A stretch of DNA of 64,000 bases, from positions 7,130,001 to 7,194,000 of the forward strand of contig NZ_CP104174.1 of the NCBI RefSeq assembly GCF_025200925.1, written 5' to 3'. Below are positions 1 through 9,800 of this stretch, piece after piece. Under the pieces are notes generated by a model that saw nothing but the letters and a program-made list of their open reading frames with translations, made no database searches and was not told the origin of the DNA. The first letter of the stretch is position 1. Each line of letters begins with the position of its first letter. The DNA comes from Bradyrhizobium sp. CB1015 (lineage in GTDB: Bacteria > Pseudomonadota > Alphaproteobacteria > Rhizobiales > Xanthobacteraceae). The position numbers were made by a program, and so were the translations under genes.

Positions 1-18
1 TCTGAGGCAGAATTATGA

Positions 19-450
19 GTGGATGCGTATAGTTTGATGGTTGGGCTCCTCATCATATTTGTTCTGCTCGCGATTGGATTCGCGGCCGGCTACGGCACGC
101 GTGAGCTGATCTCTCGTAAGCGGCACGCCGAGTACTTGAACTTGCAGCCCTACGTTTCGCCCGCGCTCAGAACCAGGCCATCATCTTCGGATGAAAGCAC
201 CAGGATGCGGTACGCCACATCTCAACCCGCAATGACTGAGCAGACGAACCATGACATGCCTCAGTCGTTTCAACGCGTATCCATTCGGGAGCCGAAGCCA
301 GTGAGACCCGCCGGGCCTGCCGGGGCAAGCTTGCGTCTGATCGAGCCGCATTCCTCCAAGCCCGATACCGGATCCTTGCAGTCCGTGGACATTGAGCAGA
401 GCCTCGAAGAACTGGTCGGACTCCTGCTGCGCAAAAAACAGGGCGGTTAG
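19..450 (+). CDS. Small single-pass membrane protein, unknown function
   Basis: The predicted protein has 143 residues. Residues 5-26 form one hydrophobic membrane segment, followed at once by a basic patch (RELISRKRH), so the long Pro/Ser-rich tail is probably cytoplasmic. The C-terminus carries a short amphipathic acidic/leucine stretch ending in LLLRKKQGG. The start used is GTG, and an ATG six codons further in is an equally good choice. I recognise no family. It lies ahead of another small membrane protein on the same strand, at the edge of the polysaccharide locus. It could be an accessory membrane factor, but nothing in the sequence shows a role. Confidence 0.5.
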   Translation: MDAYSLMVGLLIIFVLLAIGFAAGYGTRELISRKRHAEYLNLQPYVSPALRTRPSSSDESTRMRYATSQPAMTEQTNHDMPQSFQRVSIREPKPVRPAGPAGASLRLIEPHSSKPDTGSLQSVDIEQSLEELVGLLLRKKQGG

Positions 451-754
451 GACCCCTTTCCTCCGAAGCGTCTGGTCACAAGCCTCTTGCCGCATTTACG
501 TGTCGGCCTGTTGCCGGAAAGTAAGCCCTGGAACCGAGAAGCACCCGGTTGTCAGCAGGAGAGCTCCGGGATCCCGGTAGAAATCCAGGGCACCGGGTCG
601 ATGACAGAGCACGTTTTACGGCGGAACCGCCCGCCCGCAGCACAGGCAGGTGTAAAGACTGGCCGGGGCCGCTTAAAAATGGTATGTTTTTAGCGGTTCT
701 GTGGCTACAATACGGCCCGTCACGCGTCCGGAGAGCAGGAGGGCAGATTTGGTT
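450..754. other. Intergenic stretch, possible promoter
   Basis: No convincing gene is visible. The only suggestive element is a TACAAT hexamer at 706-711 that would suit a -10 box for the next small gene, but no good -35 box sits upstream. Short open frames here have no ribosome-binding site and no recognisable product. Confidence 0.35.
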
Positions 755-1039
755 ATGCTGATGATCGCAAGCGCCGTGGCGGGTGTTCTTCTGGGGCGTT
801 TTCTTCGCGCATATGCCCTTATTCCCGCAACGATGCTAATCCTGGCTGCAGCATGGTATTTGGGCCTCGAGCACGGTTTCGCGACGGGCGCGATCGCATT
901 CGTCGCTAGCGCGGTGGTCTTGCAAGTCGTCTATTGCGCGAGCCTGCTGATCTATCTGCTCATCGCGAACCTCTCGGTGCTGGACCAGGTGCAGTCGGAG
1001 GCATCACCGCAGATGCCTGAATCGCAAATCGCAGCCTAA
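755..1039 (+). CDS. Small hydrophobic membrane protein
   Basis: The 94-residue product is hydrophobic over residues 1-80, with two or three membrane segments, and has a short polar tail rich in Gln, Ser and Pro. The open frame extends back to a GTG at 701. I prefer ATG 755 because AGGAGG lies at 737-742 and the upstream codons overlap a possible -10 box. A TTG at 749 has even better spacing (6 nt) and cannot be excluded. Pattern (LGRF, then YALIPA) resembles small hypothetical proteins common in rhizobial genomes. No function can be assigned. Confidence 0.5.
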   Translation: MLMIASAVAGVLLGRFLRAYALIPATMLILAAAWYLGLEHGFATGAIAFVASAVVLQVVYCASLLIYLLIANLSVLDQVQSEASPQMPESQIAA

Positions 1040-1650
1040 GACACCTATCCTGAGCGGCACCGAGAATGTTGTCGCAGGCCCGTACACTGTGACAACCTCC
1101 CGTAGAAGCGCCGCACCTGCTTAGTTCATGCAGACCATCCCGCAGGGCCGCACTCCTGCCGGTGTGTATGTGAACGCGTCGTTTAGGCGGCCTGATCCCC
1201 CTGCGCGCGTGATGCTCCGCTGAAGCTGTTGGCCGCAGCTCCAATCTGCTCAACGACAATATCTGCTACACCCAACTGAATGCGCGTGTGAATGCGTGGC
1301 GGAGGCTCTTCTTTGATTTTGATTTCGGCTCGTTGAAACTTCAGCGGAATGGCTGTGTTGCACCAAGTCGAGGGGCCAAATGCTTTTAGACGAGACGAAT
1401 CCGCGACCAGCTGACGCGACACAGTATGCTCAGGACGTTTGGGAATAAATGGCAACGCGATTTATTTGGAACCGACGCGAAGCGGCCGGCCGATATTCCT
1501 CGATTGCAAAGAAGAAGCGCAGATTTGTAGCTCGACACGGGCTTATCAGGTTAGATCAACCTGCTGAGACAACGTGACCGGCCATAGCACCTATATTCGC
1601 CGTCTTTTCGTCGATAATGCAGATGTGACCGGTTGGCTGGATAATCCAAA
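1040..1650. other. Long intergenic region with a short inverted repeat
   Basis: This 611-bp stretch holds no gene I can support. A minus-strand open frame at 1183-1455 would need a TTG start and has no homology I recognise. A perfect inverted repeat, CAGGTT-AGATC-AACCTG, lies at 1547-1563, about 90 bp upstream of the glycosyltransferase gene, and could be an operator for it. Confidence 0.35.
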
Positions 1651-2808
1651 ATGGAATTGCTGGCGAGAGCAGCGGCGGGCGACAACGGCGCGCAGAACGC
1701 GTTACAAGACTCGATCGTAAGCGGTCAAGCGGCTGTCGCTCTTATAACGCTAGTGCGATCACGGGGCAAGCAGCGTCCTGATCCGATCATTCACCGGATT
1801 GATACACGGCCGCTCGACTTCGGCTCCGATGAGATCGTGGCGGTCGGCAAGGTCCGCAACGAGATGTTGCGTTTACCCGAGTTCCTGCGCCATCATCGCC
1901 GACTCGGAGTCGGACGTTTCCTCGCGATCGATGACCGTTCGGATGACGGCACGCGAGCATTCCTGCTCGATCAGCCGGACGTTCATGTGTTCGAGATCCG
2001 GGAGCCCTTTGCAGAATCAAGTGGTGGCGCGCGTTGGACCAGCGCCGTGCTTGACCAATTCGCGCCTGGACGGTGGGCGCTGACGCTCGACGCCGACGAA
2101 CTCTTCGTCTATCCCGGTTGCGAAAATTTTGATCTTCGATGGCTGTGCCGATATCTGGAGAGCACCGGCGCGGATTGCATGACCGCGGAGATGGTCGATA
2201 TGTATCCACGCTGGCTCGGAGGCCCGGAGCGCTACCAACCCGGAGAGAGTCTGGTCGCGTTCTGCCCCTACTTCGATTCAGATACCTATGTGAAGCGCCG
2301 ACGGCGCGGCTTTCCGAACAGCTACCTGGTGGGCGGTGCGCGAGCGAGGCTGTTTTACGACGAACCGATACCGCCGAAGATCGCCCTTTATGACGCACTT
2401 GTACAGTTGCTTGAGCCATACGGGCTGGCGCGGCTGCTGCCTGCAATTAACATCACGCGCTGGCAGCCACCGCTGCTCACTAAAGTGCCGCTCGCGCGCT
2501 GGCTGCCCGGCCGGCGCTATATCGCCGCCGGTCACCTGATGGCTCCTCCGGGCAAGCCAGGCGATGTCACAGGCGCCCTGCTCCATTTCAAATTTCTCCA
2601 CGACTTCACCGATAAGGTCGCAATCGCGGTCAGTGAGGGGAATTATTATCTCGGATCGGTCGAGTATCAGCGCTACGCGGAGCGGCTCGATCAAAATCGG
2701 TCGTTCGAGCTCAGCTATCCGAAAAGCCTGATCTACCAATCATCCGACGACCTTGTCCGTTGCGGCCTGATGCGTCTCTCTCCGGCCTATCAGGCCGCGA
2801 TGCGATAA
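1651..2808 (+). CDS. GT2-type glycosyltransferase (Glyco_tranf_2_4-like)
   Basis: The 385-residue protein carries the GT-A pattern of the Glyco_tranf_2_4 group: VGKVRNEMLRLPEFL at about 66-79, IDDRSDDGT near 93-101, and a metal/nucleotide-binding DAD at about 147-149. Proteins of this group move a sugar from a nucleotide donor onto a glycan or lipid-linked acceptor on the cytoplasmic side. The start is fixed by an in-frame TAA just upstream (1642-1644); the ribosome-binding site is weak (GGAT). It stands alone on the plus strand and faces the DCC gene tail to tail. Acceptor and linkage are unknown. The C-terminal third has no recognised domain. Confidence 0.75.
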   Translation: MELLARAAAGDNGAQNALQDSIVSGQAAVALITLVRSRGKQRPDPIIHRIDTRPLDFGSDEIVAVGKVRNEMLRLPEFLRHHRRLGVGRFLAIDDRSDDGTRAFLLDQPDVHVFEIREPFAESSGGARWTSAVLDQFAPGRWALTLDADELFVYPGCENFDLRWLCRYLESTGADCMTAEMVDMYPRWLGGPERYQPGESLVAFCPYFDSDTYVKRRRRGFPNSYLVGGARARLFYDEPIPPKIALYDALVQLLEPYGLARLLPAINITRWQPPLLTKVPLARWLPGRRYIAAGHLMAPPGKPGDVTGALLHFKFLHDFTDKVAIAVSEGNYYLGSVEYQRYAERLDQNRSFELSYPKSLIYQSSDDLVRCGLMRLSPAYQAAMR

Positions 2809-2860
2809 CCTGCCCCACCGCTTCTTGTACACAGGGGGCGCTGGAGCCTGCCTCCAATCG

Positions 2861-3319
2861 TCACCGGACCCCGTCGTTGTGCTTGATGTTTTCGTCGGTA
2901 CGACCGACCGTTATCCGCTGTTCCGGAGCACTGATCTCATCGATCAGCTTGCGGCCGAGAAGCCGAAGGAGAAGCTTCCTTCCACGTACCAGTGCCGGAT
3001 AAAGTGCCCTTGCGAGGCGTGGCCGGGAGAACACCAGCCGATTGAGGCGATTGAAGGCAGTCGCCTCACCGGCAAGCGTTGCCAGCAGATGCATGGCATC
3101 GGCGCCATGGTAGTATCGCCCACGCCTGCGAACCACCATGCCTTCATTGAGATCGAGGTTGCGGGCGCGGATATCGCCGACGAGCGGATGCTCCGAACGC
3201 GCGTCGATCAGGTGAATGCGCTGCCCACGCTCCCGCAACTGGTACAGCAGAACATAGCGGCTGCATAGTGGGCATTCGCCGTCATAGACCACCCAGATCT
3301 CGTCATCACTATGGGTCAA
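2861..3319 (-). CDS. DCC-family thiol-disulfide oxidoreductase-like protein (DUF393)
   Basis: The YDGECPLCSRY motif near the N-terminus is the DxxCxxC signature of the DCC family (PF04134), predicted thiol-disulfide oxidoreductases of thioredoxin-like fold. The usual size is about 130-150 residues, so I take the TTG at 3319 as start (152 residues). Longer versions from ATG 3418 would run deep into the upstream gene. The start region overlaps the end of the HTTM gene by 11 nt, so the two are probably translationally coupled. DCC proteins are often encoded beside, or fused to, HTTM/gamma-carboxylase-like membrane proteins, which fits. Substrate unknown. Confidence 0.75.
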   Translation of the reverse strand: MTHSDDEIWVVYDGECPLCSRYVLLYQLRERGQRIHLIDARSEHPLVGDIRARNLDLNEGMVVRRRGRYYHGADAMHLLATLAGEATAFNRLNRLVFSRPRLARALYPALVRGRKLLLRLLGRKLIDEISAPEQRITVGRTDENIKHNDGVR

Positions 3320-4949
3320 TTCGATAATCCGTTCGCTTCCGAACGTCCCGCACAAGCTTGCCCTCCGCCAGGCCGAGGCATACTGAGTCCACCACATAGT
3401 GATAGGCGACGATATCATCCATGGTCAGCTTGTTGAATTCGCCATACAGCCATGGATTGGAGAGCATGTGGTGCGGATAGGCATAAAAGCTGTTGTTGTC
3501 CTTCACCCAGGGATAGATACGAAAAAAGCGATCCGTCTCGCGGACCAATTTTTCCACGGCTTCCATGGCTACGCCCGTGTCCTGACGCGGAAGGATCTCC
3601 GGGCCGCAGGTGGTCGCATCGTGCCAAGTCGCAAGATCGTGGTTGTTGCCGCCAACGCGAGCCCGGAAATGATTCTCAGGGATGTACATGGTTCCGGTCC
3701 CGATCATGTACGAGTAGATGCCGAAATACGTGGAAGGCGCGAGAACCTGGCGACCATCGCGAGTCTCGACGAAAAGCCGCGGGCTTGCCAGCTTCGGCCC
3801 GTCCAGCCATCCGAGGTGATTGGTGTAGAAGAAGAACCGGCCACAGATGACAGTCGCGACCATCACAACCTTCATCGCCGGGGTGAACCCATCACGCGGC
3901 AGCGTGCGTGCCGCAGCTACGATGAACAAGTTGAGCGCAATCCAGAAGAAGAACAGAGCCCCGAGAGTGAAGTATACGCCGATGTGGAAGACGTCGAACA
4001 GCAAGCAGAAGAACGACAGCGCGCGCGTCGAGACAGCAGCCAGGGGCGATAGGAGCTGAGCCCCCAACACGAAGACGTTGAAAATCAGCTGGTTACTCAC
4101 GATCGCGTCCCAGATCGTCTGCAACGCGCCCGGCCATAGGCCGAGCGGGGCGTCGCCGCGTTCGAGTCCCATCAGGATTGAGGTTTGCGTGGGATTTGCG
4201 AACAGCCAGGTCCATGGCTTCTCGCCACCAGCCTGCAGCTTTGCGATTCCCGACCAGAAATAGCTACCGACATGCGCCCCGACGGCGCACGCCCAAATCA
4301 ACCCATAGGCGCGGTCGCGAAGTTGCTTCACGTTATCTGCGGAAGCGAACAGGGTCCGCAGCCACGGCACGCGATCCATCACCCAGGCGCTGGTAAGGAC
4401 GATCGTGCCGAGCACGCCAAGGACGGCGAAGTTACCGACGTCGAGCATACCGAGATAATCGGTCTCCGTCACGAAGATGCCGGACACCACGCTCACCATT
4501 TCGCGCCACGCATGATAGAAGTAGAATAGCGGCACCAGAAATGAAGGACGCCAGATCGCGGCTATTCCTGCCACAACCGCAAGCACCGCACCGTAGCGGA
4601 AGAACAGAATCTTGTCGCCCGAACCGAACAGGATGTTGGGCGGCCCTGCGAAGGGCCCCAATGAATCGAACAGCAACTGCACGAAGATCGTCATTCCGAT
4701 CGCGAAGGCGGTGATCCGTAATGGCGGCGAGAAATCACGGTAGCGAATGGAGCTGAAGGCGAGCGCGCCGGCAAATGCCGAGCAAACCAGCACCAGAGCG
4801 TAAATGTCGGACCAGCGCGCGAGATGCGTGACGGCCCGCCGCGAAATCGCAGACAGAATGACGGCTACTGCAAGGAGGACGAGAGGTCCCGCAAGCGACG
4901 CGATGCCAGACCGCGCTCCTTGCCGTGATGCAACAGTATACAACGTCAT
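3309..4949 (-). CDS. HTTM-like multipass membrane protein (vitamin-K carboxylase-like)
   Basis: The product of about 546 residues has roughly ten to twelve membrane segments over residues 10-400 and a soluble C-terminal part rich in aromatic residues. Pairing with a DCC protein and motifs such as FYFYHAWREM and GSYFWSGIAKL place it with the HTTM superfamily, whose characterised relatives carboxylate glutamate with vitamin K. Whether bacterial members do this is unknown. ATG 4949 is preferred over GTG 4988 because GGAGG sits 11 nt upstream (plus-strand 4961-4965). It is divergent from the first flippase gene and overlaps the DCC gene. HTTM assignment is by pattern, not by catalytic residues. 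Confidence 0.65.
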   Translation of the reverse strand: MTLYTVASRQGARSGIASLAGPLVLLAVAVILSAISRRAVTHLARWSDIYALVLVCSAFAGALAFSSIRYRDFSPPLRITAFAIGMTIFVQLLFDSLGPFAGPPNILFGSGDKILFFRYGAVLAVVAGIAAIWRPSFLVPLFYFYHAWREMVSVVSGIFVTETDYLGMLDVGNFAVLGVLGTIVLTSAWVMDRVPWLRTLFASADNVKQLRDRAYGLIWACAVGAHVGSYFWSGIAKLQAGGEKPWTWLFANPTQTSILMGLERGDAPLGLWPGALQTIWDAIVSNQLIFNVFVLGAQLLSPLAAVSTRALSFFCLLFDVFHIGVYFTLGALFFFWIALNLFIVAAARTLPRDGFTPAMKVVMVATVICGRFFFYTNHLGWLDGPKLASPRLFVETRDGRQVLAPSTYFGIYSYMIGTGTMYIPENHFRARVGGNNHDLATWHDATTCGPEILPRQDTGVAMEAVEKLVRETDRFFRIYPWVKDNNSFYAYPHHMLSNPWLYGEFNKLTMDDIVAYHYVVDSVCLGLAEGKLVRDVRKRTDYRIDP

Positions 4950-5122
4950 CCCGTCTCGGACCTCCGGAGCTTCGCCATCGAGATCCACTGAACTTTATAG
5001 AATGACTAGCGGTCTGCAAACATCGCAAGCGCAGCCCGCCCTGCTGGTGTGAGTGCTCACAAAATCATCTCACGGGAACCTCAGCACTGCGAATCCAAAT
5101 GTGACAAACTGCGGGCATTGAT

Positions 5123-6835
5123 GTGACCACAAGTGTCCGCATTGACATTGGTGACGTCCGGCCATCGCTTCAAATCAGTTTCGAGCAGGCTCGCCCAGGT
5201 ACCCCGATCCCGCATCGTCTGGTCACGTCTTCCGTTCGTCTCGAGACCAAGCTAAAAGTCGGAGACGATCGGAATCACCATCGTGCAGCGCGCTGGATTC
5301 CCGCAGCATTTGCTGGCAGGCGCAAGACCGCGCAAGAGGTGTTTGAGATCGCGGGGGTGAGCTCGTTGGACAAAGACAGCAAGTCACGGGCCGTAACCAA
5401 CATCCTCATAACGGGCGGGTCACAGGCTTGGAAACTGTCGGCCGGTTTTGTCCTGACGATATTCTCGACGCGGAATCTTGCCCCGTCCGACTTCGGCCTG
5501 CTCGCCATGTCTGCGACGGCTGCAACGTTCCTCGGGCTCATCAAGGACGTCGGCGTTGGACAGGCCATCATTCAACGCACGGAAATCGCCAAGGGCCAGA
5601 TCGATGCGCTGTTCTGGCTGTCGGTGCTCGCTTCCGCGGCATCTGCTCTCATTCTGACGTTGAGCGCGCATCCGGTTGCGCTGTTCTACGGCGATGCGAG
5701 GCTTCAACAGCTCATGATCGCAATTGCCGGCCTAAGTTTCATTGCTGGCCTTCAGACCGTTCCGACGGCGCTGCTTGCCAGAGAATCCCAGTTCAAGGCC
5801 CTGGCAATCCTGGATGTCGCTGCGACAACCGCTTCCGTTGGCGCGGGAATCGCCGCCGTGATCGTCTTGAGAGACTATTGGGCACTTTACCTGTCCACGC
5901 TCGTTCTCACGGTCATTTCGACAGTCGGGATCTGGGCCTATTCCGGTTATCGCCCTGGATATCCCGATCTGGACAGCGAGACGCGACACATGGCGCGATT
6001 TGGCCTGCACGTGTCAGGATTCAACCTCGTCAACTATCTCTCGAGAAATGCGGATAACATTCTCATCGGCAAATTTCGAGGCGGCGAGGAGCTCGGCCTG
6101 TACGATCGGGCCTATAAGCTGTTGCTGCTGCCGATCGTCCAATTGCACAACCCGATCGGCCAGGTGATTGTCCCGCTGCTTTCGCGGCTTCGTTTCGATA
6201 AGGAGAGATATCTCAGCACCTACAGCGATGCCCTTTCCATGATTATGTTCATATGTCAGCCAGGCATCGTATTCGCCATCCTGCTCTCGGAGCCGCTCTT
6301 CAGAGTTCTCCTTGGCGAGCAGTGGGTGGGTGCAGCCACGATTTTTTCCTGGCTTGGTGTTGCGGGCTTGATCCAGGTCGCAACCGCGACAGCAGCTTGG
6401 CTGTTCCTCAGTCAAGGCCGTGGCCACGAGTACTTCAGGCTCGGCGTTTGGACCGCCCTGATCAACGTGACCTCATTCCTCGTCGGTCTTCCCTGGGGCG
6501 CGCTTGGCATCGCGGCGGCGTATACGCTGGTGAACTGCACCGTCGTGCTGCCGCTTTACGCGATATCTATCGGTCGTCATGGCCCGGTGACGACCAGGAG
6601 CCTGGTCCAGACGACTGTCCCACATTGGATCAGTTGTGGCGTTGCGGCGGCCGTCACAAGGATTTCGATGATCTCATTGCTGGATGGAAACTGTTTCGCT
6701 GGGCTGGTTACGCTGCTGGCGCTTGCCTATGCATCGTATCTCCTCGCCATGATCTTCTTCGCGCGGAAACGGGAACTTGCGAAACGCGTAGTACGCAACG
6801 TTGTTCGAAAGGCAAAGACCTTCAGCGAAGCATGA
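5123..6835 (+). CDS. Wzx-type polysaccharide flippase (MOP superfamily)
   Basis: From about residue 88 onward this is a multipass protein of the MOP exporter superfamily, like WzxC and AmsL, which flip undecaprenyl-linked repeat units across the inner membrane. Family-like motifs include LAPSDFGLLAMSATAATF and IIQRTEI in the N-terminal half, with up to 14 hydrophobic segments. The first 85 or so residues are polar and atypical. GTG at 5123, 5339 or 5357 and TTG at 5366 are in frame, and none has a strong ribosome-binding site, so the true start may be near 5357. The 3' end overlaps the convergent RTX/GH16 gene by 14 bp. It is one of two flippases in the locus. Confidence 0.85.
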   Translation: MTTSVRIDIGDVRPSLQISFEQARPGTPIPHRLVTSSVRLETKLKVGDDRNHHRAARWIPAAFAGRRKTAQEVFEIAGVSSLDKDSKSRAVTNILITGGSQAWKLSAGFVLTIFSTRNLAPSDFGLLAMSATAATFLGLIKDVGVGQAIIQRTEIAKGQIDALFWLSVLASAASALILTLSAHPVALFYGDARLQQLMIAIAGLSFIAGLQTVPTALLARESQFKALAILDVAATTASVGAGIAAVIVLRDYWALYLSTLVLTVISTVGIWAYSGYRPGYPDLDSETRHMARFGLHVSGFNLVNYLSRNADNILIGKFRGGEELGLYDRAYKLLLLPIVQLHNPIGQVIVPLLSRLRFDKERYLSTYSDALSMIMFICQPGIVFAILLSEPLFRVLLGEQWVGAATIFSWLGVAGLIQVATATAAWLFLSQGRGHEYFRLGVWTALINVTSFLVGLPWGALGIAAAYTLVNCTVVLPLYAISIGRHGPVTTRSLVQTTVPHWISCGVAAAVTRISMISLLDGNCFAGLVTLLALAYASYLLAMIFFARKRELAKRVVRNVVRKAKTFSEA

Positions 6836-9800
6836 AGTCATGCAACTCCGCCCGATGGACATCAATGGGGGTTACCGCGTGAACGGCGTCGACCGGATGA
6901 AGGCTCGAGTCAACATCTGGATAAGTGATGGCCACGAGGAGCCCTGCCTTGGCCGATTCATGAAAAGCCTCGTTGATTACCTCATATGCGGTGGGGATAG
7001 CGGACTGCTCGAACACGAACCCGTCGTCTCCCAGGCGCGCGGTGCCGACGGCCGGTGCGGTAGGAGGAGGCTGCGACGGCGCAACCGTCGAAAAATCAAA
7101 GCCGGCCTTCGGAGGGTCGATGACCAGCGTGCCCCCGGATCCGTCGCTCGAGAGATTGAAGGTCGACTTGGTATAGTCCCCAACGAGCGAGATATGTGCC
7201 GTGTGATTTTGAGCATCCACCACAGTCAACACGCCACCGGCTGTATCGCCAGAAAAGGACGCCCACGTTCCCGCTCCGTACGCGATATCCTTCAGGTCGA
7301 TATGATTGGAATTGGACGCGGTGCCGTCACCTGTCAGGCCGATGAGCGTTCCCGTAAATTGCGACGCGTGGTCCAACACCAGATTGCCGGTCGACGCCTT
7401 GAAGGTGATCGACCCGGAAGCGGCGCCGGACAATTCGAGCGTGGCGCCGGGGTCGACCGTCGCGGCCTGTGACATATTGCCGAGATTCAATACGACATTT
7501 CCGGAGATCTTGAGGATGGTCGATGACGTATTGATTACACCATCGCCGTTGAGGTCCTGATAAAACGTCGTCTCGACCGCTTTAAGAGCAGGATCGGTCG
7601 GGGACACCTTGTTCAGGAGGTTCGATACATAGTTGCCATTGCTGTCCGTCGTCCACACACAGAGTTCGCCGGTGGCCGGAATCTTCCAGGCCACCTCATA
7701 GCCGCTGGTCGTTTGCTCCACGCCCACCGGCGTCCAAGCGCCGAACTGTCCCGACACAACCGCTACGCCGCCGTACTTCAAGGTCGGTCCCGCGCCGCTG
7801 GCGCTCGCGTCGAGCAGATAATTCGAGCCGATCTGAACCAGGCTGGTAGAGCCGGACGCCTCGATTGTCGTGCCTGAAACCTTCTGGGGCGTTGGTGGAA
7901 GACCAATCACGCCATCACCGTTGAGATCCTGGTGAAATAGGATCTCGCTCGACTCAAGTGCCGGGTCGGTGCCGGACACCTTGTTCAGATAGTTGGATGC
8001 GAAATTGCCGTTGCTGTCGGTGCTCCAGACCGCGAACTGGCCCGTCGAGGAGATCTTCCACGCGACGAGATAGCCGTTCGACGACGCTTCCGCAGCCACC
8101 GGCACCCATGCGCCAAGCTGCCCCGCGACAACCGCCGTTCCGCCATTCTTCAAGATCACCGATGAGCCGGCCGTCGAAAGGTAGAAATTGCCTCCCGACT
8201 TGATGAGCGCTGTCGTGCCGGTCGCTTCGATCACTGTACCGACGGCGGCGCTGAAAGCGCTCGAAAGCTGGCTCAAATTGCCGGCGATGTCGGTGGCGGT
8301 CGCGGTGAAGCTGTGTTGCCCTGCCGTGAGCGATCCGGTGGTGACGCTCCAGGCCCCATTCGTCGCAGCGACGCCCGTGCCGAGCAAGGTCGAGCCTTCG
8401 TACAGCCGGACAGTGCTTCCGGCTTCTGCCGTGCCGGATACGATTATCGCGCTCGAAGCTCCAGGTGCGCCCGAGGTCAGGACAGGTGCAACCGGGGCAC
8501 GCGTATCGACCGTGACGTTCAACGCACCGGAGGAAGCGCTGACGTTGCCGGCGGCGTCCGCGGTCTTGCCGGTAAAGGTGTGATTGCCGTCCGCCAACGT
8601 TGCGGTAGCAAAGGACCAGGCTCCGTTGGTATCGGCAATCGCCGTTCCGATCATCGTCGCGCCGTCGAAGACCTGCACCGTGCTCCCGGCGTCCGCGGTT
8701 CCAGTCAAACTCACGTGGTTGACATTGGTGACGCCATCGCCGGCAACGTTGCTGTCTGGCGAGAACGACGCGAGCTTGGGCACGTTCGGGGCGACCGTAT
8801 CGACGGTGACATTCACCCCGGCTGAGAGCGCGGTGAGATTGCCGACACCGTCCATCGCCGCGGCGGCAAAGGCGTGGCCGCCTTCGGCCAGCATTGTGGT
8901 CGCCATGCTCCAGTTGCCGTTACCGTCGGCGATCGCCGTGCCGATCTGAGTTGTCCCGTCGAAAACCTTGACGGTTACACCTGCCTGCGCGCGACCGGTG
9001 AGGATCAGATGATTTGTATTGGTGAGGCCCGACACGATCGCGCCGCTGTCGTTGACAGCCGAGATCGTCGGCACGGCGATAGATGTCATCGCCATCGGCG
9101 AATTCGTCGCGGAAACGAATGAATAGTCGGCCGACGTCAAGCTGGTTACGCCCGCGATGCGCAGCGTGTCCGCTCCACCCGCGTAGTGAACGGTCCAAAC
9201 GTCGTTCACATGGGTCAAATAGGCGCCGCTATCGTAGCCTTTCAGAATCAGCTTGTCATGTTCGGCAGTCGCGCTCGTGAACACGTGGAAATCGGCGACC
9301 GTATCGTTGCCGCTGGCTACATTGTAGATGAACGTATCGTTTCCGGCTCCTCCGGAAAGCCAGTCATTCCCGCCCGCGCCATCCAGGAAATCGTCGCCGC
9401 TCGAGCCGACCATACGGTTTGCCGTTTGGTTGCCGACGCCCGCAAGCCCGCCCATCATCAACGTCAGGTTTTCGACGTTTGCCGACAACGTGTACGACGT
9501 CCACGCCTCCACGCTGTCAACGCCGCCGCCGGGATTTTCGACGATTTTCTGGTTCGCGCCTCCGATGACGTAGGTATCGTCGCCGTTCCATCCGACGAGC
9601 GTATCATCGATATTGACCGCCGAGAGCTTGTCGTTGGCCGCGGTGCCGTACACCATGCGGCTGCTCGCCTTCCCGCTGATCCACGACGTGATCGTCCCGC
9701 CGACCGGGAGTGTTGCTGGCAATTGGAAATCGTCGCTGGTGAATGCCGAGACCGTCGTGTTGCGGAACACCAGGGTGTCCTGGCTGGTCAACTTCAGGCA

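Noticed and set aside
1183..1455. 90-codon minus-strand frame in a long gap
   Set aside because: Needs a TTG start without a binding site and has no family pattern; listed only as part of the intergenic region.
3399..4052. 217-codon plus-strand frame opposite the HTTM gene
   Set aside because: Low-complexity charged product with no domain; shadow of the HTTM coding strand.
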